Made by a program: the position numbers and the translations under genes | Shown: positions 35,856 through 46,396 of the stretch, in pieces | Position numbering within the stretch: position 1 is the first letter of the stretch | How the letters are laid out: each line of letters begins with the position of its first letter | Notes under the pieces: generated by a model | What the model saw: the letters and a program-made list of their open reading frames with translations, nothing else | Databases searched by the model: none | What the model was told of the DNA's origin: nothing | NCBI GenBank assembly: GCA_037045265.1 | Contig: JBAOHV010000026.1 | Coordinates: 1-64,000 of the forward strand | Origin: JBAOHV01 sp037045265 | Lineage (GTDB): Bacteria > Actinomycetota > Acidimicrobiia > Acidimicrobiales > Microtrichaceae | Reading direction: 5' to 3' | DNA: 64,000 nt

Positions 35856-37607
35856 CTACATGGTCTCGGCGAAGCTCACGTGCCCCTCGCCCCGCAGGAC
35901 GTTCTTGAGGAGCTTGCCCGACGCGTTGCGCGGCAGCTTGCCGTCCCAGCGCTCGATGTAGGTCGGGACCTTGAAGGTCGCCAACGTCTCGCCCACCCAC
36001 TGCTGCAGGTCGGCGTCCGACGGCTCCGTCCCGGGAGCGATCTCGATGACCGCCTTGACCTCTTCGCCGAGTGTCTCGTGGGGCACCCCGATCACCGCGG
36101 CATCCGCGACGCCGGGGTGCTCGACCAGGCGGTTCTCGATCTCGACGCAGTAGATGTTCTCCCCGCCGCGGATCAACATGTCCTTGGCGCGGTCGGTGAT
36201 GAACAGGTAGCCCTCGTCGTCCACGTGGCCGACGTCGCCGGTGTGCAGCCAGCCGTCGATGATCGTCGAGGCCGTGGCCTCGGGCTTGTTCCAGTAGCCG
36301 GGCATGATGATCGGACCGCGCAGCAGGACCTCGCCGGTCTGGTCGGGGCCGAGGTGCGTGCCGTCGGGACCGGCGATGGCGAGGTCCACGGTCGGCATCG
36401 GCAGCCCGACCGAGGTGGGCTTGCGCAGCGAGTCCGCCCCGGTGAGCGTGGTCGCGACCGACGACGACTCGGTGAGGCCGTAGGCGTTCGTGGTGGCCTT
36501 CAGGTTGGGGAAGGTCTCACGGACCCGTCGTTGCATCTCCTCGGCCGACGGCGAGCCGCCGAAGCTCACCGAGATGACCGTCGAGGTGTCGTAGTCGTGC
36601 CGCTCCGGGGCCTCGCACACACGCCACACCATGGTCGGCACGGCGGTCCACAGGGTCACTCCCTCGGCCTCGATCAGCGACAGGGCCTTGGTCGGCTCGA
36701 AGCGTCCCTCGAGCATCACCAGCTTCAGCCCGCCCATCATCCCGACCACCAGCGTCGAGTGGCAGCCCGCGACGTGGAAGAGGGGTGCGGTGAACAACGC
36801 CACGGGCTGCCCGCCGGCAGGGACCAGGGCGGCACCCTCGTCCTCGCCCTCTGCGGCAGCCGCGGCCTGCGCCATCGACGACGACGTCAGCAGGAACACG
36901 GTGTTCTGGAGGTTCGCGACCATCGACCGGTGGGTGCTGATCGCGCCCTTCGGACGCCCGGTGGTGCCGGACGTGTAGAAGATGACGGCGTGGTCGCCCT
37001 CGTCGATGGGGACGTCGGGGAACGCCTCGGTCGGCGCGGCGACGAGCTCGGCGAACGGGCGCAGCTTGGGGCTGTGGGAGCCCCCGCTCAGGTCCTCGGG
37101 GTCGGCGTCGGTCAGGTACACACGCTCGAGGGTGTCGATCCCGTCGACCGCGTCCGCGATGCGGGCGAAGCGCTTGGTGTCCACCACGAGCACCTTCGCT
37201 CCGGAGTCCTCGAGGCCGTAGATGATCTCGTCGGTGTTCCACCATCCGTTGAGCCCCACCAGCACCGCGCCGATGTCGACGGTGCCCCAGAACGCCATGC
37301 ACCACTCGGGGCTGTTCTGTGCGAGCACCGCGACGCGGTCGCCGTGGCGAACCCCTGCTGCCAGCAGGCCGTTGCTCACCGAGTTCGACGCAGCCAGGAA
37401 GTCGGTGAAGGTCAGGCGGCGGTCGCCGTAGACCAGGAACTCCTTGTCGCCGTGCGCGGCGGCGAACTGCGCGACCACCCGCAGGTTCGGGAACCGGTCC
37501 TTGTAGACCTTCAGCTCCTGGCCGTCGAGGACCTCGGTGACGACCTCGAACGGGCCGCCCGGCCCGGTGAGCTGCGCGCGGATGGACGCGACGGTGTCGC
37601 TGGACAT
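35856..37607 (-). CDS. Acyl-CoA synthetase (AMP-forming), FadD-type
   Basis: 583 residues, intact. ATP loop FYTSGTTGRPKGAISTH; A5 motif TTNAYGLTESSSVAT; A7 WLHTGDVGHVDDEGY; A8 DRAKDMLIRGGENIYCVEIE; C-terminal A10 LPRNASGKLLKNVLRGE with the catalytic Lys. The N-terminus RFPNLRVVAQFAAAHGDKEF is typical of long-chain fatty-acid CoA ligases. It starts a fatty acid or steroid-like acid down beta-oxidation or into lipid synthesis; the substrate is unknown. AGGGGGA lies 7 nt before the ATG. It is the second acyl-CoA ligase here. Amt lies downstream on the same strand, separated by 218 nt with its own promoter region. Confidence 0.9.
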   Translation of the reverse strand: MSSDTVASIRAQLTGPGGPFEVVTEVLDGQELKVYKDRFPNLRVVAQFAAAHGDKEFLVYGDRRLTFTDFLAASNSVSNGLLAAGVRHGDRVAVLAQNSPEWCMAFWGTVDIGAVLVGLNGWWNTDEIIYGLEDSGAKVLVVDTKRFARIADAVDGIDTLERVYLTDADPEDLSGGSHSPKLRPFAELVAAPTEAFPDVPIDEGDHAVIFYTSGTTGRPKGAISTHRSMVANLQNTVFLLTSSSMAQAAAAAEGEDEGAALVPAGGQPVALFTAPLFHVAGCHSTLVVGMMGGLKLVMLEGRFEPTKALSLIEAEGVTLWTAVPTMVWRVCEAPERHDYDTSTVISVSFGGSPSAEEMQRRVRETFPNLKATTNAYGLTESSSVATTLTGADSLRKPTSVGLPMPTVDLAIAGPDGTHLGPDQTGEVLLRGPIIMPGYWNKPEATASTIIDGWLHTGDVGHVDDEGYLFITDRAKDMLIRGGENIYCVEIENRLVEHPGVADAAVIGVPHETLGEEVKAVIEIAPGTEPSDADLQQWVGETLATFKVPTYIERWDGKLPRNASGKLLKNVLRGEGHVSFAETM

Positions 37608-37697
37608 GTCAGTTCCCCCTGGGACGATCGGTCGGATCGAACGTGTTCGGGGCGAGTCTGTCAGGTCGGTCAGCCGGACGCGCCGAGACCGGGCGGA

Positions 37698-38834
37698 TCA
37701 GGCCAGGGCGGCCAGGACGTGGTCGACGCACGCGGTCAGCGCCGCGACGTCGTCGGGGTCGATCGCCGGGAACAGCGCGACCCGCAGCTGGTTGCGTCCC
37801 AGCTTGCGGTACGGCTCGACGTCGATGATGCCGTTGCTGCGCAGGACCGCCGCGACGGTGGCGGCGTCGACGCTCGCGTCGAAGTCGATCGTGGCCACGA
37901 CGTGGGAGCGCTTCGCCGGGTCGGTCACGAACGGGGTCGCCAGTGCGTGGGCATCGGCCCAGTCGTAGACGTTCGCCGCCGACCGGTCGCAGCGTCCGGC
38001 CGCGAACTCCAGGCCGCCGTTCTCGTTCACCCAGGTGACCTGCTCGGTCGCCAGGAACAGCGTGGCCAGCGCCGGGGTGTTGTAGGTCTGGTCCTTGCGG
38101 GAGTTGTCCAGGGCGATGCCGCAGGTCCAGGAACGCCGGCACCCACCGGTCGCTCGCCGCGATGCGCTCGATGCGCTCGAGCGCCGCCGGCGAGCACGGC
38201 GGCCATCCAGAGCCCGCCGTCGGAGGCGAGGCACTTCTGGGGTGCGAAGTAGTAGACGTCGACCTGGTTCGGATCGAAGCGCAACCCGCCGGCGGCCGAG
38301 GTGGCGTCGACGAGCACGAGGGCGTCCTGGTCGGCGCCGGCGGGACGCTCGAGCGGCATCGCCACGCCGGTCGAGGTCTCGTTGTGGGTCAGGCAGTAGG
38401 CGTCGACGCCCGCCGTCGCGACCGGCAGCGGGGTGGTCGCCCGGGGTCGCGTGCTGATGATCTGGGGCTCACCCAGGTGGGGTGCCGCGGCAGCAGCAGC
38501 GCCGAACTTCGACGAGAACTCGCCGAAGTGCAGGTGCTGGCTGCGCTGCGTCGATCAGGCCGAAGGTGGCGGCGTCCCAGAACGCGGTGGTGCCGCCGTT
38601 GCCGAGCAGGACCTCGTAGCCGTCGGGCAGGGCGAACATCTCGGCGAGCCCGTTGCGCAGCTCGGCTCACCTTGAACTGCACCGGTGCCTGGCGGTGGCT
38701 GGTGCCGAGGTAGTGCGACGCTGATCCGGCCAGCATCTCGACGGCCTCGGGGCGGATGCGTGGAGGGGCCGCAGCCGAAGCGGCCGTCGTGGGGGAGGAG
38801 GTCGTCGGGGATGGCGATGTCGGGGATCGCTCAC
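37698..38834 (-). CDS. serC: Phosphoserine aminotransferase (many indels)
   Basis: Second step of serine synthesis: 3-phosphohydroxypyruvate plus glutamate to phosphoserine. Pieces in several frames: FGCGPSRIRPEAV, MLAGSASHYLGTSHRQAPVQ, DGYEVLLGNGGTTAFWDAAT, AYCLTHNETSTG, LVLVDATSAAGGLRFDP, the PLP Lys motif VDVYYFAPQKCLASDGGLW, then DQTYNTPALATLFLATEQV and a clean C-terminus. About 370 residues, the mycobacterial-type SerC. The start near GTG 38834 is an inference because the first 15 codons also contain a shift (one extra G). SerA, the step before, lies 3.5 kb away on the other strand. Confidence 0.88.
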
Positions 38835-38914
38835 GGCGCCAAGTCTCGCGGCAAGGAACGGCGCGGGCGAACCCGTTCGGAGCCCGTCAGGGCCGCACGG
38901 TGAGCGTCGCGGTC

Positions 38915-40135
38915 ATGTCCACCCCCTCCCGCTCACGCATCTCGGCGCGGGTCGACGGCCATCACGCCGTCGGCCACCCTCGCCGTCGACTGCCAAGGCC
39001 AAGGCGCTCAAGGCCGCCGGAGAACCGGTCATCGGGTTCGGCGCGGGCGAGCCCGACTTCGCCACTCCCGACTACATCGTCGAGGCAGCGGCCGCTGCGT
39101 GCCGGGATCCCCGGAACCACCGGTACACACCGGCCGCAGGCCTGCCGGAGCTGAAGGAGGCCATCGCGGCCAAGACGCTGCGCGACTCGGGCGTGCAGAT
39201 CGATCCGAGCCAGGTGGTGGTGACCAACGGCGGCAAGCACGCCGTGTACTCGGCGTTCGCCGTCCTGGTCGACGAGGGCGACGAGGTCCTCCTGCCCGCG
39301 CCGTTCTGGACCACCTACCCGGAGCCGATCGCACTGGCGGGTGGGGTGCCGGTGGTGCTGCCGACCGACGAGTCCACCGGGCTTCCGGGTGACCGTCGAC
39401 CAGCTCGAGGCCGCCCGCACGCCCCGTACCAAGGCGCTCGTGTTCGTCTCGCCGTCCAACCCGACCGGTTCGGTGTACCCACCGCGAGGAGATCGAGGCG
39501 ATCGGCCGGTGGGCCGTCGAGCACGGGATCGTGCGTCCTCACCGACGAGATCTACGAGCACCTCGTGTACGGCGACGCACGAGCACCACTCCATCCAGGC
39601 TGTCGTGCCCGAGATCGCCGAGCAGTGCGTGATCCTCAACGGGGTGGCCAAGACCTACGCCATGACCGGTTGGCGGGTGGGGTGGCTCATCGGACCCGCC
39701 GACGTGGTCAAGGGTGCGACCAACCTCCAGACCCACCTCACCTCGAACGTCTGCAACGTGGCCCAGCGAGCAGCGCTCGCCGCGGTGTCGGGCGACCTCT
39801 CCGCCGTCGAGGAGATGCGACAGGTCTTCGACCGGCGTCGTCGCACCATGCACCGTCTCCTGGCCGACATCCCGGGGGTGTCGTGCATGGAGCCCGAGGG
39901 TGCCTTCTACGCCTATCCGAACCTGACCGGGCTGCTCGGGGTCGACCTGAGCGGTCGCAGCGCCGCCAGCACGGTCGAGCTCGCCGACCTGGTGCTGGAG
40001 GAGGCCAAGGTGGCCTTCGTGCCCGGCGAGGCCTTCGGATCACCCGGCTACGGCCGCTTCTCGTTCGCGCTCGGTGACGACGACCTCGAGGAGGGCATCG
40101 ACCGGCTCGCCCGTCTGGTCACCGGTCGGGCGTGA
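38915..40135 (+). CDS. Class I aminotransferase, aspartate aminotransferase-like (several indels)
   Basis: PLP enzyme of fold type I. It starts MSTPSRSRISARVD, then after shifts VIGFGAGEPDFATPDYIVEA, HRYTPAAGLPELKEAIAAKT, VVVTNGGKHAVYSAFAVLVD, FVSPSNPTGSVY, LTDEIYEHLVYGDA and the PLP-Lys motif NGVAKTYAMTGWRVGWLIG; the C-terminus VPGEAFGSPGYGRFSFALG contains the substrate-binding Arg. These are features of the 1b subgroup of aspartate/prephenate aminotransferases. The last 480 bases are clean. It is divergent from serC, and its stop overlaps the start of the S9 peptidase (GTGA). Confidence 0.85.
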
Positions 40136-42295
40136 CCACGTCGGGGTCCGGAGAGCCACGCGTCGCAGCGTTCGGTTCCTGGGCCTCTCCGCTGACGCCG
40201 TCGCAGGCAGCCAGCGGAGCGACCCGGTTCTCGGGGCTCGACATCACACGTGACCCCTCCGGCGAGGCGGTGGTGTGGTGGTCCGAGACCCGACCGGAGG
40301 AGCACGGGCCAGCGTCGCGCTGCGTCGCCGCGCAGGGCGCAGGTGCCCCCGTCGACGTCTGCGCACGCTCGGCGTGCCTGCGCAGCCGCGTCAACGAGTA
40401 CGGCGGCGGTGCGTTCTGGTGCGGCGACGGTCACGTCGACTGGGTCGACGACGCCACCCAGCAGATCTCACGCGCCGAGGTTCGCTCGGGTCGCGACCTC
40501 CGCCGCGGTCCGTGCCCGTCCCGTTGACCGCGGCACCTCCGCAACCGCTGGCGTGGCGCTTCGCGTCCGGCTCCTCGCTGCGTGGCGGCGCATGGGTGGT
40601 CGCAGAACGCGAGTCGCACACCGACGAGCACGGCCGAGCCCTGCCCGAGGGCGCGCAACGAGCTGGTGGCGCTGCGCAGCGGCGGATCGCCGGCAGTGGG
40701 TCCTGGTCGGCGTCGGCGCGGACGATGCGGTGGCTCACGGCGCGGGCGACTTCGTGGCCGCACCGACGGTCTCGCCCGACGGCACGCTGATCGCATGGCT
40801 GCGCTGGGACCACCCCGACATGCCCTGGGACGCGGCCGAGCTCTGGGCCGGTCGACTCGAGCTCTCCGACCGCGGTGCGGGTGTCGTGGACCGTCGGCGT
40901 GTGGCGGGCGGAACGGTCGCCGGAGTGTCGCTCGGGCTGGAACGGGCGGTGTCGGTGTGCCTTCCTGAGTGGTCCCCCGAGGGCCGGCTCTGGTGGTGCG
41001 ACGACGCCGACGGGTGGTGGCACCTGCGTGCTGCGCCAGCGGTCGGCCTGCCCGTCGAGGGGGTGGGCGACGACCCCGCCACCGCGGTGGCCGGTGGCGG
41101 CGGACCCGGTGAGGAGATCGGCGAGCCACGTTGGGTCGCCGGCGGGCGTCGGTACGCCTTCTGCGCCGACGGGCGGGTGGTGATCGCCGTCGCTGCGGGT
41201 GGGATCGACTCGCTCCGACTGCTCGATCCCTCCACCGGCACGCGTGCAACGCTCCCGGGGCCGGCCTTCACCTCGGTGGAGTACGTCGCGGCGCTCGGCG
41301 ACACCGTGGCCGTGGTGGGCGGCGTCGCGTCGCACCCGTCCTCGGTGTGGCGCCTCGACCTGGCCGCGCACCCCGACGACGCCGGCGCTGCGGTCGACCT
41401 CCGGCCCACGGCGCCGCCGCTGGCAGCGGAGTGGGTCTCGCTGCCCCGCTCCATCACCTTCCCCACGGGACGCGACGCGCTCGCCGGGAAGGTGCCGACC
41501 GGTGTCGGCGACGACGAGGAGGCCGTCGCCCATGCGCTGGTCTACCTGCCGGCGAGCGGTGACCACGTCGCGCCTCCCGGCGACCTGCCACCCCTGGTCG
41601 TGCGGATCCACGGTGGCCCCACCGCCGCCGCCCGCCCCGAGTTCTCGACCAGCGTGCAGTTCTGGACCACACGCGGGTTCGCCGTGGCCGACGTGAACTA
41701 CCGGGGATCGACCGGCTACGGCCGGGACTACCGGGACCAGCTGCGGGGCAGCTGGGGTGTGGTCGATGTCGAGGACTGCATCGCGGTCACACGCTACCTG
41801 GCCGGCGGCGGGCTGGTCGACGGCGAGCGCTGCGTCATCCGCGGCGGCTCGGCGGGCGGGTTCACCGCGCTCGCCGCGGTCTGCTTCCAGGCCGACTGGG
41901 GAGCCGACGGTGCCCTGGCGGGGGCGTGCAGCCTGTACGGGGTCACCGACCTCGCCGCCCTCGCCTCGGACACCCACAAGTTCGAGTCCCGGTACCTCGA
42001 CGGTCTGGTCGCACCGCTGCCCGAGGGCGCCGAGGTGTATCGGGCCCGGTCGCCGCTGTTCCATGCCGACCGCCTCTCGCGACCCGTCCTGCTCCTGCAG
42101 GGCTCCGAGGACAAGGTCGTGCCCCCCTCGCAGGCCGAGGTCCTCGTCCGGGCCCTCGAGGCCAACGGGGTGCCGCACCGCTACCTGCTGTTCCAGGGCG
42201 AGGGCCACGGGTTCCACCTGGCGGCGACCATCGTGTCCGCGCTCCGGGCCGAGCTGGAGTTCTACGGTGAGGTGCTGGGCTTCGAGCCCGCCTGA
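40132..42295 (+). CDS. S9 family prolyl oligopeptidase-like peptidase (frame-interrupted)
   Basis: About 715 residues. An N-terminal beta-propeller (NEYGGGAFWCGDGHVDWVDD, SPDGTLIAWLRWDHPDMPWD) is followed by the alpha/beta-hydrolase domain: VRIHGGPTAAARPEFSTSVQ (oxyanion), FAVADVNYRGSTGYGRDYRD, nucleophile RGGSAGGFTALAA, acid QGSEDKVVPPSQ and His GEGHGFHL. This is the acylaminoacyl-peptidase/dipeptidyl-peptidase branch. At least two shifts lie between 40510 and 40690. No signal peptide, so it acts in the cytosol. Translation is coupled to the aminotransferase by the GTGA overlap. Confidence 0.87.
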
Positions 42296-42366
42296 GCCCT
42301 GCGGAGGTCGCCGTCGGGTGACGCCCGACCCCCGTGGTGGGCTGGCCGGTGCGCGGACCGAACGGG

Positions 42367-42372
42367 CAGGAT
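42367..42372 (+). promoter_or_regulatory. -10 element CAGGAT of serA
   Basis: It lies 6 nt before ATG 42379 and excludes the upstream in-frame GTG/ATG codons from 42334 on as starts. Confidence 0.4.
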
Positions 42373-42378
42373 GGTCCG

Positions 42379-43941
42379 ATGCGAGTCCTGGTCACCGAGA
42401 AGATCGCCGATGGCGGCCTGCAGCGTCTGCGTGACGCAGGCCATGAGGTCGACGTGCAGGAGGGGTTGTCCCCCGAGCAGCTGCTCGAGGTGATCCCCGG
42501 CGCCCACACGCTGATCATCCGGTCCGCCACACAGGTGACCGCCGAGGTGCTGGCTGCCGGCACCGACCTGATCGCCGTCGGCCGGGCCGGCATCGGCCTG
42601 GACAACGTCGACGTGGCCGCCGCCACCGAGCGCGGCGTCATGGTGGTGAACGCCCCGCAGTCCAACACCCTCTCCGCTGCGGAGCACACGATGGCGTTGT
42701 TGCTGTCGCAGGCCCGCAACGTGCCCCAGGCCTCCGCCGCCCTCAAGGCGGGCCGCTGGGAGCGCTCGAAGTGGACCGGTGTCGAGCTGTCCGACAAGAC
42801 GCTCGGCATCATCGGCCTGGGTCGCATCGGCAAGCTGGTGGCCCAGCGAGCGCTGGCGTTCGGCATGAAGCTCGTCGCCTACGACCCGTTCGTGTCCGAG
42901 GACCGCGCCCGTCAGCTGTCGGTCGAGCTGCTGCCGCTCGAAGAGCTCATGGCGCGATCCGACTTCATCACCCTGCACCTGGCCAAGACCCCCGAGACCG
43001 CCGGCCTGATCGACGCGGCGATGCTGGCCCGTGCGAAGCCGTCGCTGCGCGTCGTCAACGTCGCCCGTGGCGGGATCATCGACGAAGCGGCGCTCGCTGC
43101 CGCGGTCGCGGACGGGACCATCGCCGGTGCCGCCATCGACGTGTTCGCCACCGAGCCGACCACCGAGTCGCCCCTCTTCGAGCTGGACCAGGTCGTGGTC
43201 ACCCCGCACCTCGGCGCCTCGACCGCCGAGGCGCAGGACAAGGCCGGCGACACCATCGCCGACATGGTCGAGCTCGCGCTCGCCGGTGACTTCGTGCCCT
43301 ACGCGGTGAACGTGTCCGCCGCCGAGGCCTCCGAGACCGTGCGCCCCTACCTGGCGCTCGCGGAGCAGCTCGGACGCATCTTCGCCGGACTGTGCGGCGA
43401 GTGCTCCGACGGCCTGGAGATCGAGTACCAGGGCCAGATCGCCGAGTACGACACTCGGATCCTCACCCTGTCGACCCTCAAGGGCTTCTTCTCGGTCACC
43501 TCGGGTGAGCCGGTGTCCTACGTCAACGCACCGCAGGTCGCCGAGGAGCAGGGGCTGGAGATCCGTCCGACGTCGACCACGACGGCGCGCGACTACGTGA
43601 ACCTGGTCACCATCCGGGGCGGGGGCCACAGCATCGCCGGCACGCTCGTCGGTCTGAAGGCCACCCCGTCGGTCGTGATGATCGACGACCACACCGTGGA
43701 CGTCCCGCCGGCGAAGCACCTGCTCGTGGTCCGCAACAGCGACCAGCCGGGCATGATCGGCAAGGTCGGCACGCTCGTCGGCGAGGCCGGGGTCAACATC
43801 GACGACATGGCCGTGGGCTCGTCGCCGGAGGGTGCCAAGGCGCTGATGGTGCTGGCCACCGATCGTGCGGTGCCCGCCGAGGTCCAGGAGGCCCTGCGGT
43901 CCACCGACGGGGTCGTCTCCGTCGCCGCCGTCACCGCCTGA
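42379..43941 (+). CDS. serA: D-3-phosphoglycerate dehydrogenase, long form
   Basis: 520 residues, intact. First step of serine synthesis. Substrate/NAD-binding parts: LIIRSATQVTAEVLAAGTDL, VGRAGIGLDNVDVAAATERG, the Rossmann loop LGIIGLGRIGKLVAQRALAF, VNVARGGIIDEAALAAAV (catalytic Arg region), FATEPTTESPLF and the acid-base His in VVTPHLGASTAEAQ. The extra ASB domain (about residues 315-445) and the C-terminal ACT domain (LLVVRNSDQPGMIGKVGTLV with the serine-binding face) make it the mycobacterial long form, inhibited by serine. Confidence 0.96.
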   Translation: MRVLVTEKIADGGLQRLRDAGHEVDVQEGLSPEQLLEVIPGAHTLIIRSATQVTAEVLAAGTDLIAVGRAGIGLDNVDVAAATERGVMVVNAPQSNTLSAAEHTMALLLSQARNVPQASAALKAGRWERSKWTGVELSDKTLGIIGLGRIGKLVAQRALAFGMKLVAYDPFVSEDRARQLSVELLPLEELMARSDFITLHLAKTPETAGLIDAAMLARAKPSLRVVNVARGGIIDEAALAAAVADGTIAGAAIDVFATEPTTESPLFELDQVVVTPHLGASTAEAQDKAGDTIADMVELALAGDFVPYAVNVSAAEASETVRPYLALAEQLGRIFAGLCGECSDGLEIEYQGQIAEYDTRILTLSTLKGFFSVTSGEPVSYVNAPQVAEEQGLEIRPTSTTTARDYVNLVTIRGGGHSIAGTLVGLKATPSVVMIDDHTVDVPPAKHLLVVRNSDQPGMIGKVGTLVGEAGVNIDDMAVGSSPEGAKALMVLATDRAVPAEVQEALRSTDGVVSVAAVTA

Positions 43942-43966
43942 CGGCACGGCCGGGCGGCACCGCCGC

Positions 43967-46281
43967 TCAGAAGGGGAGCAGGTCGACCGAGCTCGGCGTG
44001 TCCGCGTCGGTGCGGCCGACCGCCGCGATCGACACGCTCCACAGATCGTCGTCGACCAGCACCGACCGGGTCGGCTGCAGCGCCCACCCCGGCGACGGCT
44101 CGTGGCTGAACCGGCCGACCTCCGTCAGGCCGCCACGGGTCGCCCCGACGACCAGCGCTGCGCCCCTGGTGGGTCCGTCACAGAACACCCCGGAGGTCGG
44201 GGTGCCACAGAAACCCTCCACCGGGATGACCGCGTGCGACCGGGTGGGGTCCCAGAGGAAGGCACGGTGGTCGAAGCTGACCTCGCTCGAGGCCGTCGGG
44301 AGCACGATCTGGTCGATCTCGGTCATCCGGGCGGGGTCGGCGACGTCGAACAGCGAGATCTTGAGGCCCTCGTCCATGCCCGTGTCGGGGTCGACCTGTC
44401 GGCCGACCCCGAGCAGCAGGCCGTCTCCCACGGGGTGCAGGTACTCCGAGAAGCCGGGGATCTTCAGCTGTCCGAGCAGCTGCGGTGCTCGCGGGTCGCT
44501 CAGGTCGATCGCGTACAGCGGATCGGTCTGGCGGAACGTCACGACGTAGGCGACGTCGTCGAGGAAGCGCACCGACTGGACCTGTTCGCCGATGCCCATG
44601 CCGTCGAGGTGACCGATCTCGTCCAGGGCGCCGTCGGTGTCGAGCACCGTCAGGCGAGCCGAGCTGGCACCGAACGCGGCGCGGTCCTCGATCGCCATCC
44701 CGCCCCCTGGCTCGATCGGCATCGGCGTGCCGGTGCCGTCGAGCGTCGTCACGAGCCGCAGCGCACCGTCACGTTCGGACAGCGAGAACTGGTCGAGCAG
44801 GTGTCCGGGCGCCCGACCCGACCCGGTGTACTCCGCTGGTCCGGCGCCGGACAGCGCGAAGCGGTGCACGTCGGTGCGGGAGCCTGCCTCGTCCCACGAC
44901 GAGGACGCGACGAACAGCGAGTCGGTCGAGGCGTAGACCGTCTCGGCGTTGCCCTGCACGCTGACCGGTTGCAGGTCGGTCAGGTCGTCACCGACCGTGA
45001 GCACGGTCACGGTGCTCACCTGGCCCGTCGGCAGGTACTGGTCCCCGCCGGCTGGCGCCACCGTCGTGCTCGTGGCCAGCAGCACGTCGTCGCAGCCGCC
45101 GACCGGATCGACGCGTCCGTCCGTCGACACCCTCGGGAGCAGGTCATCGGCGTCCAGCTCGTCGACCACGGCCGCCGCAGCCTCACGCGAGCCCGACATG
45201 GACAGCTGCTCCATGCCGACGGGGTTGCCCTGGACGACCACCCGGGCGCGACCGCCCTGCTCCCTCGCGGTCACCATCGAGCCCTCCAGATCGGCGCTGG
45301 CGGTGACGACCGGTGCGGCAGGGTCCGACAGCGACACCAGCGTCAGGGTCGTGGCCACGGGGAAGGCCGGGCGAGTGACCGGCATCGTCGTGCTCGTGGT
45401 GGTGCGTGGTGGTGCTGGTCGTCGCGACCGGGACCGTCGTCGTGGTGGAGTCGTCGGGCACCGTCGTCGCTGGCACGGTCGTCTCTGGCACGGTCGTGTC
45501 GGGCACCGTCGTGTCGGGCGCGAGGGTCTCGGGGGCTCCGACCTCCGGCACGGCCATGTCCCCCTCCCCGGAGGGCATGCCGCCGTACATGCCGTCGCCG
45601 TACATGGCATCGCCGTAGCTGGTGCCGAGCACGAGCACCGAGTCGCCGCGCAGGAACAGATCGGTCGCGCCAGCGTGGGGACAGGTCGAGCGTGCCGTCG
45701 ATCGTGGGCGAGCCGTCGAGCTCGATGACCCGCAGCACCCCGTTGACGACCGAGACCAGCCGTCGGCCGTCGGTCTTGACGAGGTCGGCCTCGTCGACGC
45801 CCTGCTCCTGGTTGTTGGTGCCGATCACCGTGCCGGCATCCGTGCCGGCGTCCGACGTCGCTGCACCGTCGGCGCCTCCCGCTGTCGCCGGCGCCGGCGC
45901 CACGGTCGACGCGGGGCCACCGGCGGACCGTTGCAGGCCCTCCTGCGGCGATGCCGAGGAGTCCTCGGCATCGCTGCCACCGGAGAACCACCCGGCGTCG
46001 TCATCGGGCCACATCGAGTCGACGGCACTGGCGAGCATCGGTCGCGCGGCGTCCACCAAGGAGTCGCAGTCGTCGGCCCTCCGGAGCTCCGAGATGGACG
46101 CGGCCGCCGGCAGCTCGAGATCCCACTGGGCGGGATCCCAGTCCGCCGTGCACGCGCCGAGGACGAGGGTCGCGACCACCGCAGTGGCCACCGAGGCCAC
46201 CCGGCGGGTGCCCCGGCCGGCGCGGACCGATGGCGTGAGCCTGATGCTGGATGAACTGGACGTGCTGGGCGTGCGGTGCAT
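43967..46281 (-). CDS. Beta-propeller domain lipoprotein (two or more frameshifts)
   Basis: About 770 residues. N-terminal lipobox VATLVLGACTADWDPAQWD. A Ser/Ala/Pro-rich linker is followed by GTNNQEQGVDEADLVKTDGR, the hallmark of the beta-propeller family PF09826 (archaeal and bacterial secreted proteins). A Thr/Val/Pro repeat follows, then a clean propeller: FVASSSWDEAGSRTDVHRFA, VRFLDDVAYVVTFRQTDPLY and DLSDPRAPQLLGQLKIPGFS, typical of this family. Shifts near 45670 and 45385 flank the repeat. The function of PF09826 proteins is not established; a surface adhesin or peptidase-inhibitor role has been suggested only by fold. Convergent with serA. Confidence 0.75.
45450..45530 (-). repeat. 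Thr-Val-Pro coding repeat in the propeller lipoprotein
   Basis: Five-codon units DTTVP, DTTVP, ETTVP, ATTVP and a variant DDSTTTTVP repeat in tandem, giving a low-complexity, probably O-glycosylated spacer that can change length by slippage. Confidence 0.65.
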
Positions 46282-46291
46282 GCGGGCCTCC

Positions 46292-46333
46292 CCGGCCGTG
46301 CGGTGTCGGATGCTCCGACGAGCACGCGGCCGG
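46292..46333 (-). promoter_or_regulatory. Hairpin in the leader of the propeller lipoprotein
   Basis: CCGGCCGTGC (46292-46301) pairs with GCACGCGGCCGG (46322-46333, 2-nt bulge), and inside it TCGGA-TGC-TCCGA (46306-46318). It lies 10 nt before the ATG, with a perfect CCCGATCGGG palindrome beyond it (46341-46350). Whether it acts in RNA or as operators is unknown. Confidence 0.35.
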
Positions 46334-46384
46334 GCTGGTTCCCGATCGGGCGGAGATCTTCCGGGGATCGAACAGGCGTTCGAC

Positions 46385-46390
46385 TACGCT
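46385..46390 (+). promoter_or_regulatory. -10 element TACGCT of the AlkB gene (leaderless)
   Basis: It lies 6 nt before GTG 46397 and decides for this start over ATG 46406. Confidence 0.5.
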
Positions 46391-46396
46391 GGGACC

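Noticed and set aside
34468..35961. A 497-codon plus-strand frame opposite amt
   Set aside because: Low-complexity antisense of a clear eleven-helix Amt gene.
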